Positions 8,657 to 17,878 of a stretch of DNA of 64,000 bases are shown one piece after another. The position numbers and the translations under genes are program-made. The notes under the pieces are model-generated. The model did no database searches and was not told the DNA's origin. It saw nothing but the letters and a program-made list of their open reading frames with translations. Each line of letters opens with the position of its first letter. Position 1 is the first letter of the stretch. The DNA is from CAYPNF01 sp964411985 (GTDB taxonomy: Bacteria > Verrucomicrobiota > Verrucomicrobiia > Limisphaerales > J093): the NCBI GenBank assembly GCA_964411985.1, contig CAYPNF010000004.1, forward strand, positions 183,056 to 247,055, in the 5' to 3' direction.

Positions 8657-9987
8657 AGCAGGCTCTCATCCTGGCTGGCGGCAAAGGCACGCGTTTGAAA
8701 GATCGCTTGGGGGATCTGCCCAAGCCCATGATCGATATCGGGGGAAGACCGCTCTTGGAGCACCAGATCGTCTTGGCAAAGCGGCATGGTTTCACCCACT
8801 TTCTTTTGTTGCTCGGATACGGGGCCGAGACCATAAGGTCCTACTTCGACGATGGGGCCAAGTGGGGGGTGCAGATCGACTACGTAATTGAGGAGGTCCC
8901 TCTGGGAACCGCGGGCGCGGTCTTGGGGGCGTTTGGGCGTCTTGCAGATCGATTTGTCGTTTTGTACGGCGATGTGATGGTCAACGTCGATCTCTCCCGA
9001 CTCTGGGATGCCCACGCAGGCCGAGGAGTGGATGCAACCCTGTTGCTCCATCCCAACGATCATCCGTATGACTCCGACCTAGTCCAAGTGGGGGCAGACG
9101 GGTTGGTGACGGCATTTCATAATCGGCCGCATCCATCTGGGGCTTCCTTTCAGAACCTGGTGAATGCGGCACTCTACGTGGTGGAGAAGCGTTCCTTAGA
9201 GCCTTGGGCCGGGGAAGTGAAGTCGATGGATTTTGGGAATGATCTGTTTCCCGCGATGGTTCGGTCCGGCTGTCGGTTACTAGGCTACTCGAGTCCAGAG
9301 TACGTCAAAGACATCGGAACTCCGCGGCGCTATGACCGCGTGTGCTCCGAGGTTGCCTCAGGCTTGGTCCAGCGTAGTTCACTCGACGTTCCCCAAGCGG
9401 CCGTCTTTCTGGATCGGGACGGGGTGTTGAATCGGGAGATTGACGGCGTGATGCGGCCTGAACAGTTGGAGTTGTTGCCCGGGGTGCCGGAGGCGGTGGG
9501 GCTTCTGAACCAGGCTGGATTGAGGGCGGTGGTTGTGACGAACCAGCCCATGATCGCCAAGGGGTTCTGTTCCGAAGCGGATCTGCAGTTGGTTCACAAC
9601 CACCTTGAGACCCTCTTGGGTCGGGAGCATGCCTTCCTTGACCGGATCTACCATTGCCCGCATCATCCTGAGAAGGGTTTTGCCGGGGAACGACCGGAAT
9701 ACAAGATCGCGTGCCAGTGCCGGAAGCCTGGTATTGGCATGATCCTTCAGGCGAAAAAGGACCTGAATCTGGACCTGTCCGGGTGCTGGATGATTGGCGA
9801 CACCACAACGGATTTACAGACGGCCCGCAACGCCGGGGTTCGTGGTTTGTTGGTGGAGACCGGTTTTGGCGGAAAAGACTCCAAGTACCCTGTCGGGTCG
9901 GAACCGCGTTTCTCGGGCTTGTTGGAGGCGGTTCGGCACATCCTGCAATCGTCGGTTTTAGGCTCCAATCCCCCCCAGCCCGTATGA
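8653..9987 (+). CDS. Fused heptose-1-phosphate guanylyltransferase-like / GmhB-like phosphatase
   Basis: 444 residues with two enzymes in one chain. Residues 1-235 are a sugar-phosphate nucleotidyltransferase (LAGGKGTRLKDRLGDLPKPM signature, then LYGDVMVNVD for metal binding), of the type of HddC. Residues about 250-430 are a HAD phosphatase of the GmhB type: FLDRDGVLN (Asp254, Asp256), VVTNQ, the zinc-site cysteines and histidines in CPHHPE ... CQCRKPG, and MIGDTTTDL. GmhB removes the 7-phosphate of heptose bisphosphate and HddC adds the nucleotide, so the fusion would join two late steps of NDP-heptose synthesis. ATGA overlaps link it to the epimerase upstream and the kinase downstream. The domains normally occur as separate genes. 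Confidence 0.88.
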   Translation: MKQALILAGGKGTRLKDRLGDLPKPMIDIGGRPLLEHQIVLAKRHGFTHFLLLLGYGAETIRSYFDDGAKWGVQIDYVIEEVPLGTAGAVLGAFGRLADRFVVLYGDVMVNVDLSRLWDAHAGRGVDATLLLHPNDHPYDSDLVQVGADGLVTAFHNRPHPSGASFQNLVNAALYVVEKRSLEPWAGEVKSMDFGNDLFPAMVRSGCRLLGYSSPEYVKDIGTPRRYDRVCSEVASGLVQRSSLDVPQAAVFLDRDGVLNREIDGVMRPEQLELLPGVPEAVGLLNQAGLRAVVVTNQPMIAKGFCSEADLQLVHNHLETLLGREHAFLDRIYHCPHHPEKGFAGERPEYKIACQCRKPGIGMILQAKKDLNLDLSGCWMIGDTTTDLQTARNAGVRGLLVETGFGGKDSKYPVGSEPRFSGLLEAVRHILQSSVLGSNPPQPV

Positions 9988-10964
9988 TTATCAGCCGTAC
10001 TCCTTTGCGCATGAGCTTCGCCGGTGGCGGCAGCGATCTTCCCGCTTACTATCGCGAGCAACCCGGAGCGGTCGTTTCCACGGCGATCGACAAATATGTC
10101 TATATCACCGTGAACGCCAAGTTTGACCAACAGATCCGGGTCAGCTACTCACGGACGGAAGAGGTCAAGAATGCGAGTCGCCTTCAGCATCCCCTCGTGC
10201 GGGAAGCCCTCAAAATGCTCCAGATCGAAGGTGGGCTCGAAGTGACATCGGTTGCGGATATCCCCTCGCGGGGCACGGGCTTGGGATCATCCAGTTGTTT
10301 CACGGTTGGGCTGCTCAATGCCCTTCATGCATTTCAGGGCCGTTACCGCTCAGCGGAACAACTCGCGGCGGACAGTTGTGAGATTGAGCTAAACCGGTGT
10401 GGGGAACCGATTGGGAAACAAGACCAATACGCGGCCGCTTTTGGCGGGTTCAATTTCATCCAATTCTTTCCTGGAGAAAGAGTTGCAGTGGATCCGATCC
10501 TCTGCCGGGCCGAGACCCTTCAGCGCCTTCAATCCAGCCTTTTGCTGATGTACACGGGCGTGACCCGCAGCGCCTCGAAGATCCTCGCGGAAAAACAGCG
10601 TCAGATTGGAGCTAACCCGGAAAAGCGCGATGCACTGAACCGCATGGTGGGGCTGGCGCATCGCCTGCGAGCCGAACTCCAGAACAACCATCTCGAAGCC
10701 TTTGGCCAGATTCTCCATGAGAACTGGGTCCTCAAGAAGGAATTGGCTCATGGAGTGTCCAATGGCAAGATCGACCAGTGGTACGACACCGCCCGCCGCC
10801 ATGGGGCGGTCGGAGGCAAGCTGCTCGGGGCTGGTTCGGGTGGATTCCTGCTCTTCTATGCCCCGCCCGACACTCACCCGGCCATCATTCGCGCTCTACC
10901 CAAGCTTCGGGCGGTCCCTTTCGCCTTCGAACCGCTGGGCAGCCGGATTATTTTTGTGCATTGA
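9984..10964 (+). CDS. hddA: D-glycero-D-manno-heptose 7-phosphate kinase-like GHMP kinase
   Basis: A 326-residue GHMP-superfamily kinase. It opens with IISRTPLRMSFAGGGSDLP, the family's N-terminal substrate motif, has the ATP-binding glycine-rich PSRGTGLGSSSCF, the KQDQYAAAFGG segment typical of heptose and fucose kinases, and a C-terminal GGKLLGAGSGGFLLF motif. In heptose pathways HddA phosphorylates heptose 7-phosphate at position 1, giving the substrate of the fused enzyme encoded just upstream (ATGA overlap). The sedoheptulose-7-phosphate isomerase (GmhA) that would supply its substrate is not in the window. A related fucose kinase function is possible, but the HddC/GmhB neighbours favour heptose. 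Confidence 0.85.
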   Translation: MIISRTPLRMSFAGGGSDLPAYYREQPGAVVSTAIDKYVYITVNAKFDQQIRVSYSRTEEVKNASRLQHPLVREALKMLQIEGGLEVTSVADIPSRGTGLGSSSCFTVGLLNALHAFQGRYRSAEQLAADSCEIELNRCGEPIGKQDQYAAAFGGFNFIQFFPGERVAVDPILCRAETLQRLQSSLLLMYTGVTRSASKILAEKQRQIGANPEKRDALNRMVGLAHRLRAELQNNHLEAFGQILHENWVLKKELAHGVSNGKIDQWYDTARRHGAVGGKLLGAGSGGFLLFYAPPDTHPAIIRALPKLRAVPFAFEPLGSRIIFVH

Positions 10965-10978
10965 GTTTTTTGGATTTC

Positions 10979-11770
10979 ATGACTTCATCGCGACAGGCAG
11001 CTGTTACCGTGGCTTCAGGCCCGCACGCGGAGCAACTCGACAAGACTTTCAGTAGTTTTGCCCTGAACCCATTCCTCGAGTTACACGCATTCATCATCGG
11101 AGACACTTTGCCCACAAACAGAGTGCCGGGGGTGACCTATCACCTCAAAGATCCGGATCCTTCTTTCCAGCATCCGATGCGCGACCTCTACTATCGGCGC
11201 TTTCTCTTTATCGAGGAGACAGCGGCAGACTTTGCGGTGCTGGTAGACAACACTGATGTGTTGTGTATGCAAGCCATTCCACACTTGCCTAATTTGTTAA
11301 GAGGGGCGGCATTCGGTGGTTGCGTCGAACACAACGGAGGGCAGCTAATCGATGGACAAGGCTATACCAGCTCCTACTTTAACGCCGGGGTGACATTTTG
11401 GGACGTTGGACGGTCCAAGGTCATGCGCCGTGAGATTGTGGATAGGGGCAGAGCCCGTTTTCGCAGCGTCGAGGACCAGCTGAGCCTTAACGAGGTGATT
11501 CATACTCTGCACTACGATGAGATGGTGATCCTGCCCTGCCAGTACAACTTCCGAGCTTGCCTTGCGCCGTTCAGGCTGCGAGGGTGGCCCACGGTCGCTA
11601 ATTTGGACGGCGTTCGCATCTACCATAATTCGCATTGCGTGGAGGACGCGAAGCGGTTGGCACCACCTCGACCCAAGGCAATTCTACCGCCCCTGCGGGA
11701 AGATGCTCGCCCTTTGAATCGGTTCGAAAAGTCCTTGAGGCGACTTCAGAGCTACTTCACAAACCCTTGA
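10979..11770 (+). CDS. Family 8-like glycosyltransferase
   Basis: 263 residues. The frame opens earlier, but upstream codons overlap the kinase in another frame; the ATG at 10979 lies 14 nt after the kinase stop. A DxD-like metal/nucleotide-sugar site occurs in VLVDNTDVL, and SYFNAGVTFWDV followed by EDQLSLNEVI matches the conserved acceptor-side motifs of GT8-like transferases. A late HNSH motif resembles the conserved His region. It probably adds the sugar made by the upstream enzymes to a surface glycan. The gene converges on the next one: its last 19 bp overlap the 3' end of the minus-strand membrane protein. Confidence 0.75.
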   Translation: MTSSRQAAVTVASGPHAEQLDKTFSSFALNPFLELHAFIIGDTLPTNRVPGVTYHLKDPDPSFQHPMRDLYYRRFLFIEETAADFAVLVDNTDVLCMQAIPHLPNLLRGAAFGGCVEHNGGQLIDGQGYTSSYFNAGVTFWDVGRSKVMRREIVDRGRARFRSVEDQLSLNEVIHTLHYDEMVILPCQYNFRACLAPFRLRGWPTVANLDGVRIYHNSHCVEDAKRLAPPRPKAILPPLREDARPLNRFEKSLRRLQSYFTNP

Positions 11771-14421
11771 ACAGATCCGTCGGAGGTCCCGGCATTCTCC
11801 TTTGTCCTATCCAGTGAGTGTTCCTTCCTGGAATCCACCACAAGCAGACCTAGGAGCACCAGGCCCAGGAAGATGGCGAGCACGCTGACTAACAAGGGTC
11901 GAGTTGGAACCTGAAAGCTGAATTCGACAGTATGCTTGCCCGGGGGGAGGTAGACACCGCGCATGAGAAAGTTGCAGCGCAGGAGTGGACGGGGCAGTCC
12001 GTCAACTTTCACGACCCACTTCGGATCGTGCTTGTCATTGAGCAGGAGCACGCAAGGCGACTCGGAGCTCGAAGTCAGGGTAATCAATTTGGGCGAATAG
12101 CTGGTGAATTCGACTTCTGACAGCGAAGGAGCATTGGTGGAGGAGGATGGGCCGGTTGGCCCCGGATCGACGTCAGTCAAAACGACCTGAGCTGGGTCGT
12201 ACGCGGGATCTGCCAGGCGACTCAAGGTCTCTTGACTATTGGTAACTACCGACCACTGCGTGTAGAGTTTTGCCCTGGGTAACGAGCCCTGGAATTCCAT
12301 CAAGGCAAATGGGCCCTCGCGGTTGGTTTTGACTAAGAATGCCCCCTCCTTGGACTGTTCAAAAGTGAACGGGACGAGTGTTCTGAACCTCTTCTCGACA
12401 GGGTCGAGTTGCTGATTCAGCATATCCGATAAACCTCCAGCCAAGCCGAGAATGTAGCGAACGTTCGTCAGTTGCCACTGACGAAGGAGCCCACTGGCGC
12501 TCCTAAAACTCCGGCGGAAAGCATCATTATCGGCCGCAGTCCTAGGTTCCTGGATCAAATCGATGGACTGGATGTTATAAAAGGGGAAGCTGTGTTGGAG
12601 CCAATCGGAGTGATAGAACTGCTGTAAAAAAGTGAGTTGTTCGTTCACCTGGAGCGGAAGAACAGCCACGCGCTGTTCGAATGGCTTGGATCGAAGGACT
12701 TCAAGGACTGGATTGAGGGCGTATTTCTCGTGGTAATTCCAGTAATAGATCCATGGCAGGTTAGCTCTTCCCAGATCTGCCACAAGGAGGAGGCCCGCCA
12801 CAAGCCAGGCCCATTTGGTTCGGGAACCCGACCAAAGGCCGCTTAAGGTTGCGGTAAAGAAAACTGTTACGAGAGCGAGGAGGAAAACGGACCATCCAAC
12901 CTCACGGAGACTAAACCCGGCAATTGCGGAGGCAAGATTCCCCGGTTGTACAGCCTTCTGTAGGAAGGTCTCCAGCTCTGTGCGGGATGCTGCATACAAC
13001 ATCCACCCTAGTGTGGCGGTTGCAAGGCTTGCCAATAGGCACAGGATCGCACGACGGTCCGAAAGGACGGCGCTCCTCCACCAACTGCGAAAGTGGGTTC
13101 CCATGGAGCCCTTTTGAAACCGCGGTTTCTGCAGATAGCAACTCCACAGGGCTTGCAGGCCGTAGGCGAAGAGCACAACCAGCCCAATGTGGAACGGGTG
13201 CATGAATTTGATCGGATTCCGCATCGTGGACGCATATGGCAGCGCATAGAACAGTTGGTAGAAGGGAGCATGACGTCCCCAGGCTAGGGCCAGGGATGCC
13301 ACCATGGCTCCCCCCCAGAACCACACTATGCGTTTTTCTTGATGTGAAAACGGGTTCCCCTTTCGTCTCAGAGACTGGCCAAGCCCCCATGCTGCGACGA
13401 CAACAACGAGCACTCCACCGTAGACCCCGGAACCTGAGTGCCTGCTCTGGATCACTCCAGGCTGCTGCCCAACCGATCCCCAGTAGTTGCCTCCGTCAGG
13501 GGTATCCATTCGGTATCCGAACAACCCCGGGACCACGATCCGGAGAGTCTCGAGCTTGGGCAGACTCCACATGGTTGCTTGGTCCCATTGCTGGCTTTTC
13601 GAGCGTTGGTCCTGACTCATACCAACAACCCCTTGGATTTGTGTGCCGACAAGTGTTATCAGCCCTTGGTACGCGACAAAGGCCGCCACGATCGATACCA
13701 ACGCTAATTGAGCGAAACTGCTCCACCACCTCTGCATACCGCTGCTCGAGCTGCGAAGAGCCTGCGATAGAACGAATCCGGCTACGTATAGGCTCAGAAT
13801 CGCTCCTGCATCCAGACCTTCTAGCACCGCCATCCCGACTGCCAATCCCGCCAATGAAGCGCGAAGCCACAGGCGGTGAGTCGACTTCGACGTTAGAGCC
13901 GCCATCCCTAGAAAGACCAGCCCAACTGCCAGGGGTAAAGGGCCTAATCCCCAGCATGCGTACGATAAAAAGTCGGTGTTCAGGCTGCCAGCCACCGCGG
14001 CCAAACAGCAGACCATGGGATGGAAACTCTGCGTGCGGCAAAAACACCATATACTCAAGCCGAGCAGGAAGAGGCAGATGGGTGGGTAGAATTTGGCAAA
14101 GGCAACCGGTTTCAGCAACCACAACAAAAGGTTCGTTATGTTTGGTGAGCCCGCTCCAGCCCACCCACCTAGCCAATTCAGATCCTGCCACACGCCTGAG
14201 AAGATTCCAGGTACCGAATAGAAGTCTGCACTTGCGGCTCCCAACGGTCCATCGCTCGAGAAGTGGACTTTTGCTGGGTCAAAACTCTCATGGAACATGA
14301 ACCCTAGTAAGATGAGTAGAAGTGCTGCCGCAAAAACGATTCCAAGGGGTCCCCCTGAGGCTGTCGTGCCCTCCGCGCGGTCGCCGCTATGAGCCGGTTT
14401 GGTACTTTTGCTGCTGGTCAT
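11752..14421 (-). CDS. Large multi-pass membrane protein, YfhO-like
   Basis: 889 residues with many hydrophobic segments between about residues 25 and 560 (for example GIVFAAALLLILLGF, LPLAVGLVFLGMA, SIVAAFVAYQGL), then a soluble C-terminal part with a terminal membrane segment (LLVSVLAIFLGLVLLGLLVV). This matches the YfhO-type family, thought to act in glycosylation of teichoic acids or transfer of lipid-linked sugars across the membrane, consistent with the nearby glycan genes. The start ATG overlaps the stop of the methyltransferase gene by 4 bp (ATGA), so the two are co-translated, the methyltransferase first. Confidence 0.75.
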   Translation of the reverse strand: MTSSKSTKPAHSGDRAEGTTASGGPLGIVFAAALLLILLGFMFHESFDPAKVHFSSDGPLGAASADFYSVPGIFSGVWQDLNWLGGWAGAGSPNITNLLLWLLKPVAFAKFYPPICLFLLGLSIWCFCRTQSFHPMVCCLAAVAGSLNTDFLSYACWGLGPLPLAVGLVFLGMAALTSKSTHRLWLRASLAGLAVGMAVLEGLDAGAILSLYVAGFVLSQALRSSSSGMQRWWSSFAQLALVSIVAAFVAYQGLITLVGTQIQGVVGMSQDQRSKSQQWDQATMWSLPKLETLRIVVPGLFGYRMDTPDGGNYWGSVGQQPGVIQSRHSGSGVYGGVLVVVVAAWGLGQSLRRKGNPFSHQEKRIVWFWGGAMVASLALAWGRHAPFYQLFYALPYASTMRNPIKFMHPFHIGLVVLFAYGLQALWSCYLQKPRFQKGSMGTHFRSWWRSAVLSDRRAILCLLASLATATLGWMLYAASRTELETFLQKAVQPGNLASAIAGFSLREVGWSVFLLALVTVFFTATLSGLWSGSRTKWAWLVAGLLLVADLGRANLPWIYYWNYHEKYALNPVLEVLRSKPFEQRVAVLPLQVNEQLTFLQQFYHSDWLQHSFPFYNIQSIDLIQEPRTAADNDAFRRSFRSASGLLRQWQLTNVRYILGLAGGLSDMLNQQLDPVEKRFRTLVPFTFEQSKEGAFLVKTNREGPFALMEFQGSLPRAKLYTQWSVVTNSQETLSRLADPAYDPAQVVLTDVDPGPTGPSSSTNAPSLSEVEFTSYSPKLITLTSSSESPCVLLLNDKHDPKWVVKVDGLPRPLLRCNFLMRGVYLPPGKHTVEFSFQVPTRPLLVSVLAIFLGLVLLGLLVVDSRKEHSLDRTKENAGTSDGSVQGFVK

Positions 14422-15155
14422 AATTGAGGACTGACTTTCTTCCTGAACTTCAGAATGGGATGGAACGACAGGCTGTAAAGACCAAATGCATTCAGTAAAC
14501 GAGTGAGGGCTTGTGGTTCGAATTTATACAGCAGAGGGGGGCCATAAATGCTGCCGACGCCTCGCTCGAATTCGAAGCCCGATTTACCCAGAAGGCACTT
14601 AATGCCAGGGACCATGTAGATCTTGTCAATGGGTTGCAGAACGATCCAGTTGGGGCGGTTCAGTTTTTCAGACAGGATTCTCACTATCCACCAGGGTATA
14701 TGTAGATAATTGGGAAAGGATAGGAAAAGTACCCCCCCGGGCTTTATGACCGAATGGATCTTGGATAGGGCTGGACCGGGGTCAGAAAGGTGCTCAATCG
14801 TCTCCATTAATAGGGCTACGTCGAAGTAGTTGTTGGGATAATCCAGTTGCTGGATGTCCTTTACCTGAACGTTGGCTTTCGGGAGATGGTTGCGAACGAA
14901 CGACACTGCAGTCTGGCTCTGGTCTACAGCGAAGATATTCTCTTCTGCTAGAACCCGGTCATGTGCAAGTAGTCTCAGAATGTGACCCTGCCCACAACCA
15001 AGTTCCAGAAGTCGATGGTCGGGCTTTAGCTCCTTCACCAGTTCTGGAAGCAGGTAACGATACCAGTCGGGCAGGTGCTTTTGAATCTGCTGATAGTGAA
15101 CATCGTACCAGGCAGCTTCTGCAGGTAGAGTAGGAGGCTGTGAGGAGGACGACAT
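14418..15155 (-). CDS. Class I SAM-dependent methyltransferase
   Basis: 245 residues. Motif I for S-adenosylmethionine binding is LLELGCGQGHILRLL, followed by the acidic motif FAVDQSQTA and the post-motif METIEHLSDP and LKPGG-like 'IKPGGVLFLSFPNY'. The C-terminal part has a Pro/Trp-rich segment (YLHIPWWIVRILSEKL) suggesting a membrane-proximal or sugar substrate. Its stop overlaps the YfhO-like gene start by ATGA, and further methyltransferases follow. A role in modifying a sugar or lipid carrier of the surface glycan is inferred. Confidence 0.88.
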   Translation of the reverse strand: MSSSSQPPTLPAEAAWYDVHYQQIQKHLPDWYRYLLPELVKELKPDHRLLELGCGQGHILRLLAHDRVLAEENIFAVDQSQTAVSFVRNHLPKANVQVKDIQQLDYPNNYFDVALLMETIEHLSDPGPALSKIHSVIKPGGVLFLSFPNYLHIPWWIVRILSEKLNRPNWIVLQPIDKIYMVPGIKCLLGKSGFEFERGVGSIYGPPLLYKFEPQALTRLLNAFGLYSLSFHPILKFRKKVSPQL

Positions 15156-15224
15156 GCTGAGTTAGGATCTCCGACCGTTGCGATTGAAAGAACGATTCTT
15201 GTCCATCTGGACCGCCGAACTCGG

Positions 15225-15767
15225 CTAGCTTTTGGTTTGGCCGTATCTCGGGTTCGTTCCCTCGAGTTTCACCAACTCGAAATAGACGTTGTCATACAGG
15301 TTAAAGAGGAAGTAGCGCAGAAACCGTTTCATTGGGATCAAGTTCCTGAGTTTGTGCAACCAAGTGGTATTGTGGCCCACCAACTCAGCTTTTGCGATTT
15401 TGAACTTGACCAGTGAGTAGAAACTCCACTTTCCACCCTCCGCAAAGTAATCCATGCTTCGCTCAGTAAAGAAGTGTTTGTGGGTGGGGTCTTGAAAAGC
15501 CCAATCGGTCTTGGCGTAGGGCACGATGATCCTTAGCAGACCGCCTGGCTTCAGTATTCGATGCAGTTCCGCGAGGACTCTGGGAACCTCATCAAGGTGC
15601 TCCAAGACGTTGTCCATGAAGATTTCGTCCGCACAGCCCGATTCAAAAGGGTAAGGAAGCGCGTTGAGGTCAAAATGCTTGTCTGCCCTGACATGTGGAA
15701 GAACGTCACAGTTCACGTAGTCCGAGAGATAAGACATGCCACAACCCAGGTTGATTTTTAGTGCCAT
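15225..15767 (-). CDS. Small class I methyltransferase
   Basis: 180 residues starting MALKINLGCGMSYLSDYVNCD, the SAM-binding motif near the very N-terminus, so the protein is a minimal Rossmann methyltransferase. NVLEHLDEVP and ILKPGGLLRIIVPYA are the standard motifs III and post-III. The C-terminus has a charged, hydrophobic tail. It lies 69 bp upstream of the other methyltransferase on the same strand, consistent with one operon. The substrate is unknown. Confidence 0.85.
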   Translation of the reverse strand: MALKINLGCGMSYLSDYVNCDVLPHVRADKHFDLNALPYPFESGCADEIFMDNVLEHLDEVPRVLAELHRILKPGGLLRIIVPYAKTDWAFQDPTHKHFFTERSMDYFAEGGKWSFYSLVKFKIAKAELVGHNTTWLHKLRNLIPMKRFLRYFLFNLYDNVYFELVKLEGTNPRYGQTKS

Positions 15768-16127
15768 GCAGCGGCTTTCTAGCCCTTCTGGCAGGGGGAT
15801 TCAAAGAAATTCGCTTCCCATTTCCACGGAAAGAAATGCAAAAGCTGTTTTGATAGGTACTTACCTTTGCCCGGGAGCTTGAGGATGTGCGGTGTCTTTG
15901 ATGACTAGTTTGTGCTTGGCAATTGACGGTTGGCGGACGGTCGATACTCTTGGGTCGCCCCGAGGGCTCCCAGAAGGGTTTACGTATCGGGGCTGTTTCC
16001 GAATCAACGTCGGTGCCTGCTGGCAAGGGTGACCTAGATTGTTGCTTCGCGAGGCCCGTCCGCGCCAGACTCTTGGGGGGGATGGGTGTAGAGAAACTAT
16101 TGAGTAAACATCTAAGATAAGATTGGC
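15768..16127. other. Divergent intergenic region, no gene seen
   Basis: 360 bp between divergent methyltransferase-like genes. Some frames are open on both strands but none has a plausible start, domain or codon pattern. It should hold promoters for both neighbours; I could not point to a convincing -35/-10 pair. Confidence 0.5.
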
Positions 16128-17039
16128 ATGGCCATCGACTCTGAATCTGCCCGCTTTCTCCTCTCGAGTGTAAGGAAGGGGGTTTCGTACCGCCGCTGCC
16201 TGAGCCTGGGTCGGCAGCATCTGCTCCTGAGTAACCGTGAGGTTTCCCGACTCCTCCGCGAGAATGGCTTCGATCCCGCGAATCACTCTAGGCTGTTGGC
16301 GGCGGAGTACCCTCAGTACTCCGAAGCCTTATGGGAGGCTCTCGGGGCCCAGAAAGCCGAGAGCATGGATGCCTCTGGCTTTGAGGGAGCGAGTATTGTC
16401 CATGACCTCAACGTTCCTGTTCCTGAGAGCCTCAAAGAGCAGTTCGACGCGGTGTGTGATGCTGGGACCTTGGAGCACGTATTCAATCTGCCAGTTGCGC
16501 TGAGGAATTGCATGGAAATGGTGAAGGTCGGGGGGCATTTCCTTGCGATAACGCCCGCTAACAATTTTTTCGGACATGGCTTTTATCAGTTTAGTCCCGA
16601 GCTGTTTTTTAGGGTTTTGTCACCTGAAAACGGTTTTCAGATGGAGCGCATGGTGGCTGTTGAGTACGGCTTTCGACGACGGTGGTTTGAGGTGTCGGAT
16701 CCTGAGGCTGTGCGCGCACGAGTCGCACTCATCAACTCGGTCCCGGTGATGCTTTTCCTGCAGGCGAAGAGGATAGCGGCTGTGCCCGTGCTGGCAAAAA
16801 CTCCGCAGCAGAGTGACTATGTCGCCATCTGGACTGATCCTTCAACGGTCCTAAAGCAGTTTGAGAAAAGCCCGCAGGATTGGAGACTGCGGTTGATCCG
16901 ACGGATTAAGCGTGTGTTGCTGGAGACTTGTCCATCGTTGATCCGCAGTTGTGAAGCCCTCAGGTATTCGTCCCTGAATGAAATCTACTCGTTTCGGAAC
17001 CGAACCTCGTTTCGCACGACCAACAAAAAGCGACTCTAG
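16128..17039 (+). CDS. Methyltransferase-like protein with degenerate SAM motif
   Basis: 303 residues with the layout of a SAM methyltransferase, but the glycine-rich loop is replaced by CLSLGRQHLLLSN. A DAVCDAGTLEHVFNLP segment and MVKVGGHFLAITPAN match motifs II-III and post-III. The C-terminal 100 residues are basic (RRIKRVLLET ... RTSFRTTNKKRL). It could be a true methyltransferase of a divergent group or one that has lost cofactor binding. It is a single plus-strand gene among minus-strand methyltransferases. Confidence 0.7.
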   Translation: MAIDSESARFLLSSVRKGVSYRRCLSLGRQHLLLSNREVSRLLRENGFDPANHSRLLAAEYPQYSEALWEALGAQKAESMDASGFEGASIVHDLNVPVPESLKEQFDAVCDAGTLEHVFNLPVALRNCMEMVKVGGHFLAITPANNFFGHGFYQFSPELFFRVLSPENGFQMERMVAVEYGFRRRWFEVSDPEAVRARVALINSVPVMLFLQAKRIAAVPVLAKTPQQSDYVAIWTDPSTVLKQFEKSPQDWRLRLIRRIKRVLLETCPSLIRSCEALRYSSLNEIYSFRNRTSFRTTNKKRL

Positions 17040-17121
17040 CTGACCCATTCTGCGGTATTTTACACAACTGGGGCAGTTATCAACACACTCTCAGGTCGAC
17101 TTCGTTGCGTGGCGATCCAGG

Positions 17122-17829
17122 CTAGTGCGCCTCCCTGCCGATCAGCATGGCGCAATTCCATGCGAGAAACTCGCGAACCCCGGGCAAGTGCATCAGGAAA
17201 CCCAGCTCCGTATAGTATCTTGGAACAACCGAAATCACGCGGAGCCCTGGCTGGCTGCGTACCATCTTGATCGTCTTGCCGATGTAGGTAGGGAAGAGAT
17301 TCTCAAAAGGCTTGAGCGAACGCGGCCTTTTGAGGAGCTTGTCAAAGACCTGAACTCCCAACCTAGGTCCTAGATAGTGAAATGGGGAAAAATCATGCCC
17401 TCCCCAAGGCGAAAGCCAGTTGGTCCAACTAAGGTAGACCTTTCCGCCAGGTTTTAGCATGGCACTGAAGGCTCTGATCAATTGCTCTGGCGCGTGAAGA
17501 TGCTCCAGCACGTTGGAACAGACGATAAGATCGAACTGCCCCAATTGACCTAGATCATCCTTGTCGATGTTGATCTTTCTGAAAGACTCCGCGGGAGTCC
17601 CAGGGGCAAGCCAGTTGGCGTCGTCAGCGAACAGAACGTCGCAGCCCAAAGCTCGCAACTCACAGCCAAAGATCCCCGACCCACAGCCGAGGTCGAGAGC
17701 AGAGACTTTCTGGCTCAAGCACACTCCCTCTTCCTTCAACCAACGAATCGAATCGCGTGCTTGAATAAGCGAGAACTCGGTATCATATCCTCGCCGAAAG
17801 TGATGCTGAATTAGGCGATGAATTATCAT
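17122..17829 (-). CDS. Class I SAM-dependent methyltransferase
   Basis: 235 residues. Motif I is ALDLGCGSGIFGCELRALG, then LFADDANWL, VCSNVLEHLHAPEQL and MLKPGGKVYLSWTNWLSP. A segment after position 125 (HDFSPFHYLGPRLG) is seen in methyltransferases that act on lipid- or sugar-linked acceptors. It is the fourth methyltransferase-like gene in 4 kb, convergent with the preceding one. Confidence 0.87.
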   Translation of the reverse strand: MIIHRLIQHHFRRGYDTEFSLIQARDSIRWLKEEGVCLSQKVSALDLGCGSGIFGCELRALGCDVLFADDANWLAPGTPAESFRKINIDKDDLGQLGQFDLIVCSNVLEHLHAPEQLIRAFSAMLKPGGKVYLSWTNWLSPWGGHDFSPFHYLGPRLGVQVFDKLLKRPRSLKPFENLFPTYIGKTIKMVRSQPGLRVISVVPRYYTELGFLMHLPGVREFLAWNCAMLIGREAH

Positions 17830-17878
17830 CGGGCAGAATTTGCCCCTCGAAAACGGACTTGTACAGCCCTTTTCGGGC

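Noticed and set aside
9305..10012. Minus-strand frame of 235 codons opposite the fused heptose enzyme
   Set aside because: Pro/Arg/Ser-rich low-complexity translation typical of antisense high-GC frames; the plus-strand enzymes are strongly supported.
13236..14300. Plus-strand frame of 354 codons opposite the YfhO-like gene
   Set aside because: Arg/Pro/Ser-rich with no membrane or domain signature, whereas the minus strand has clear transmembrane segments.
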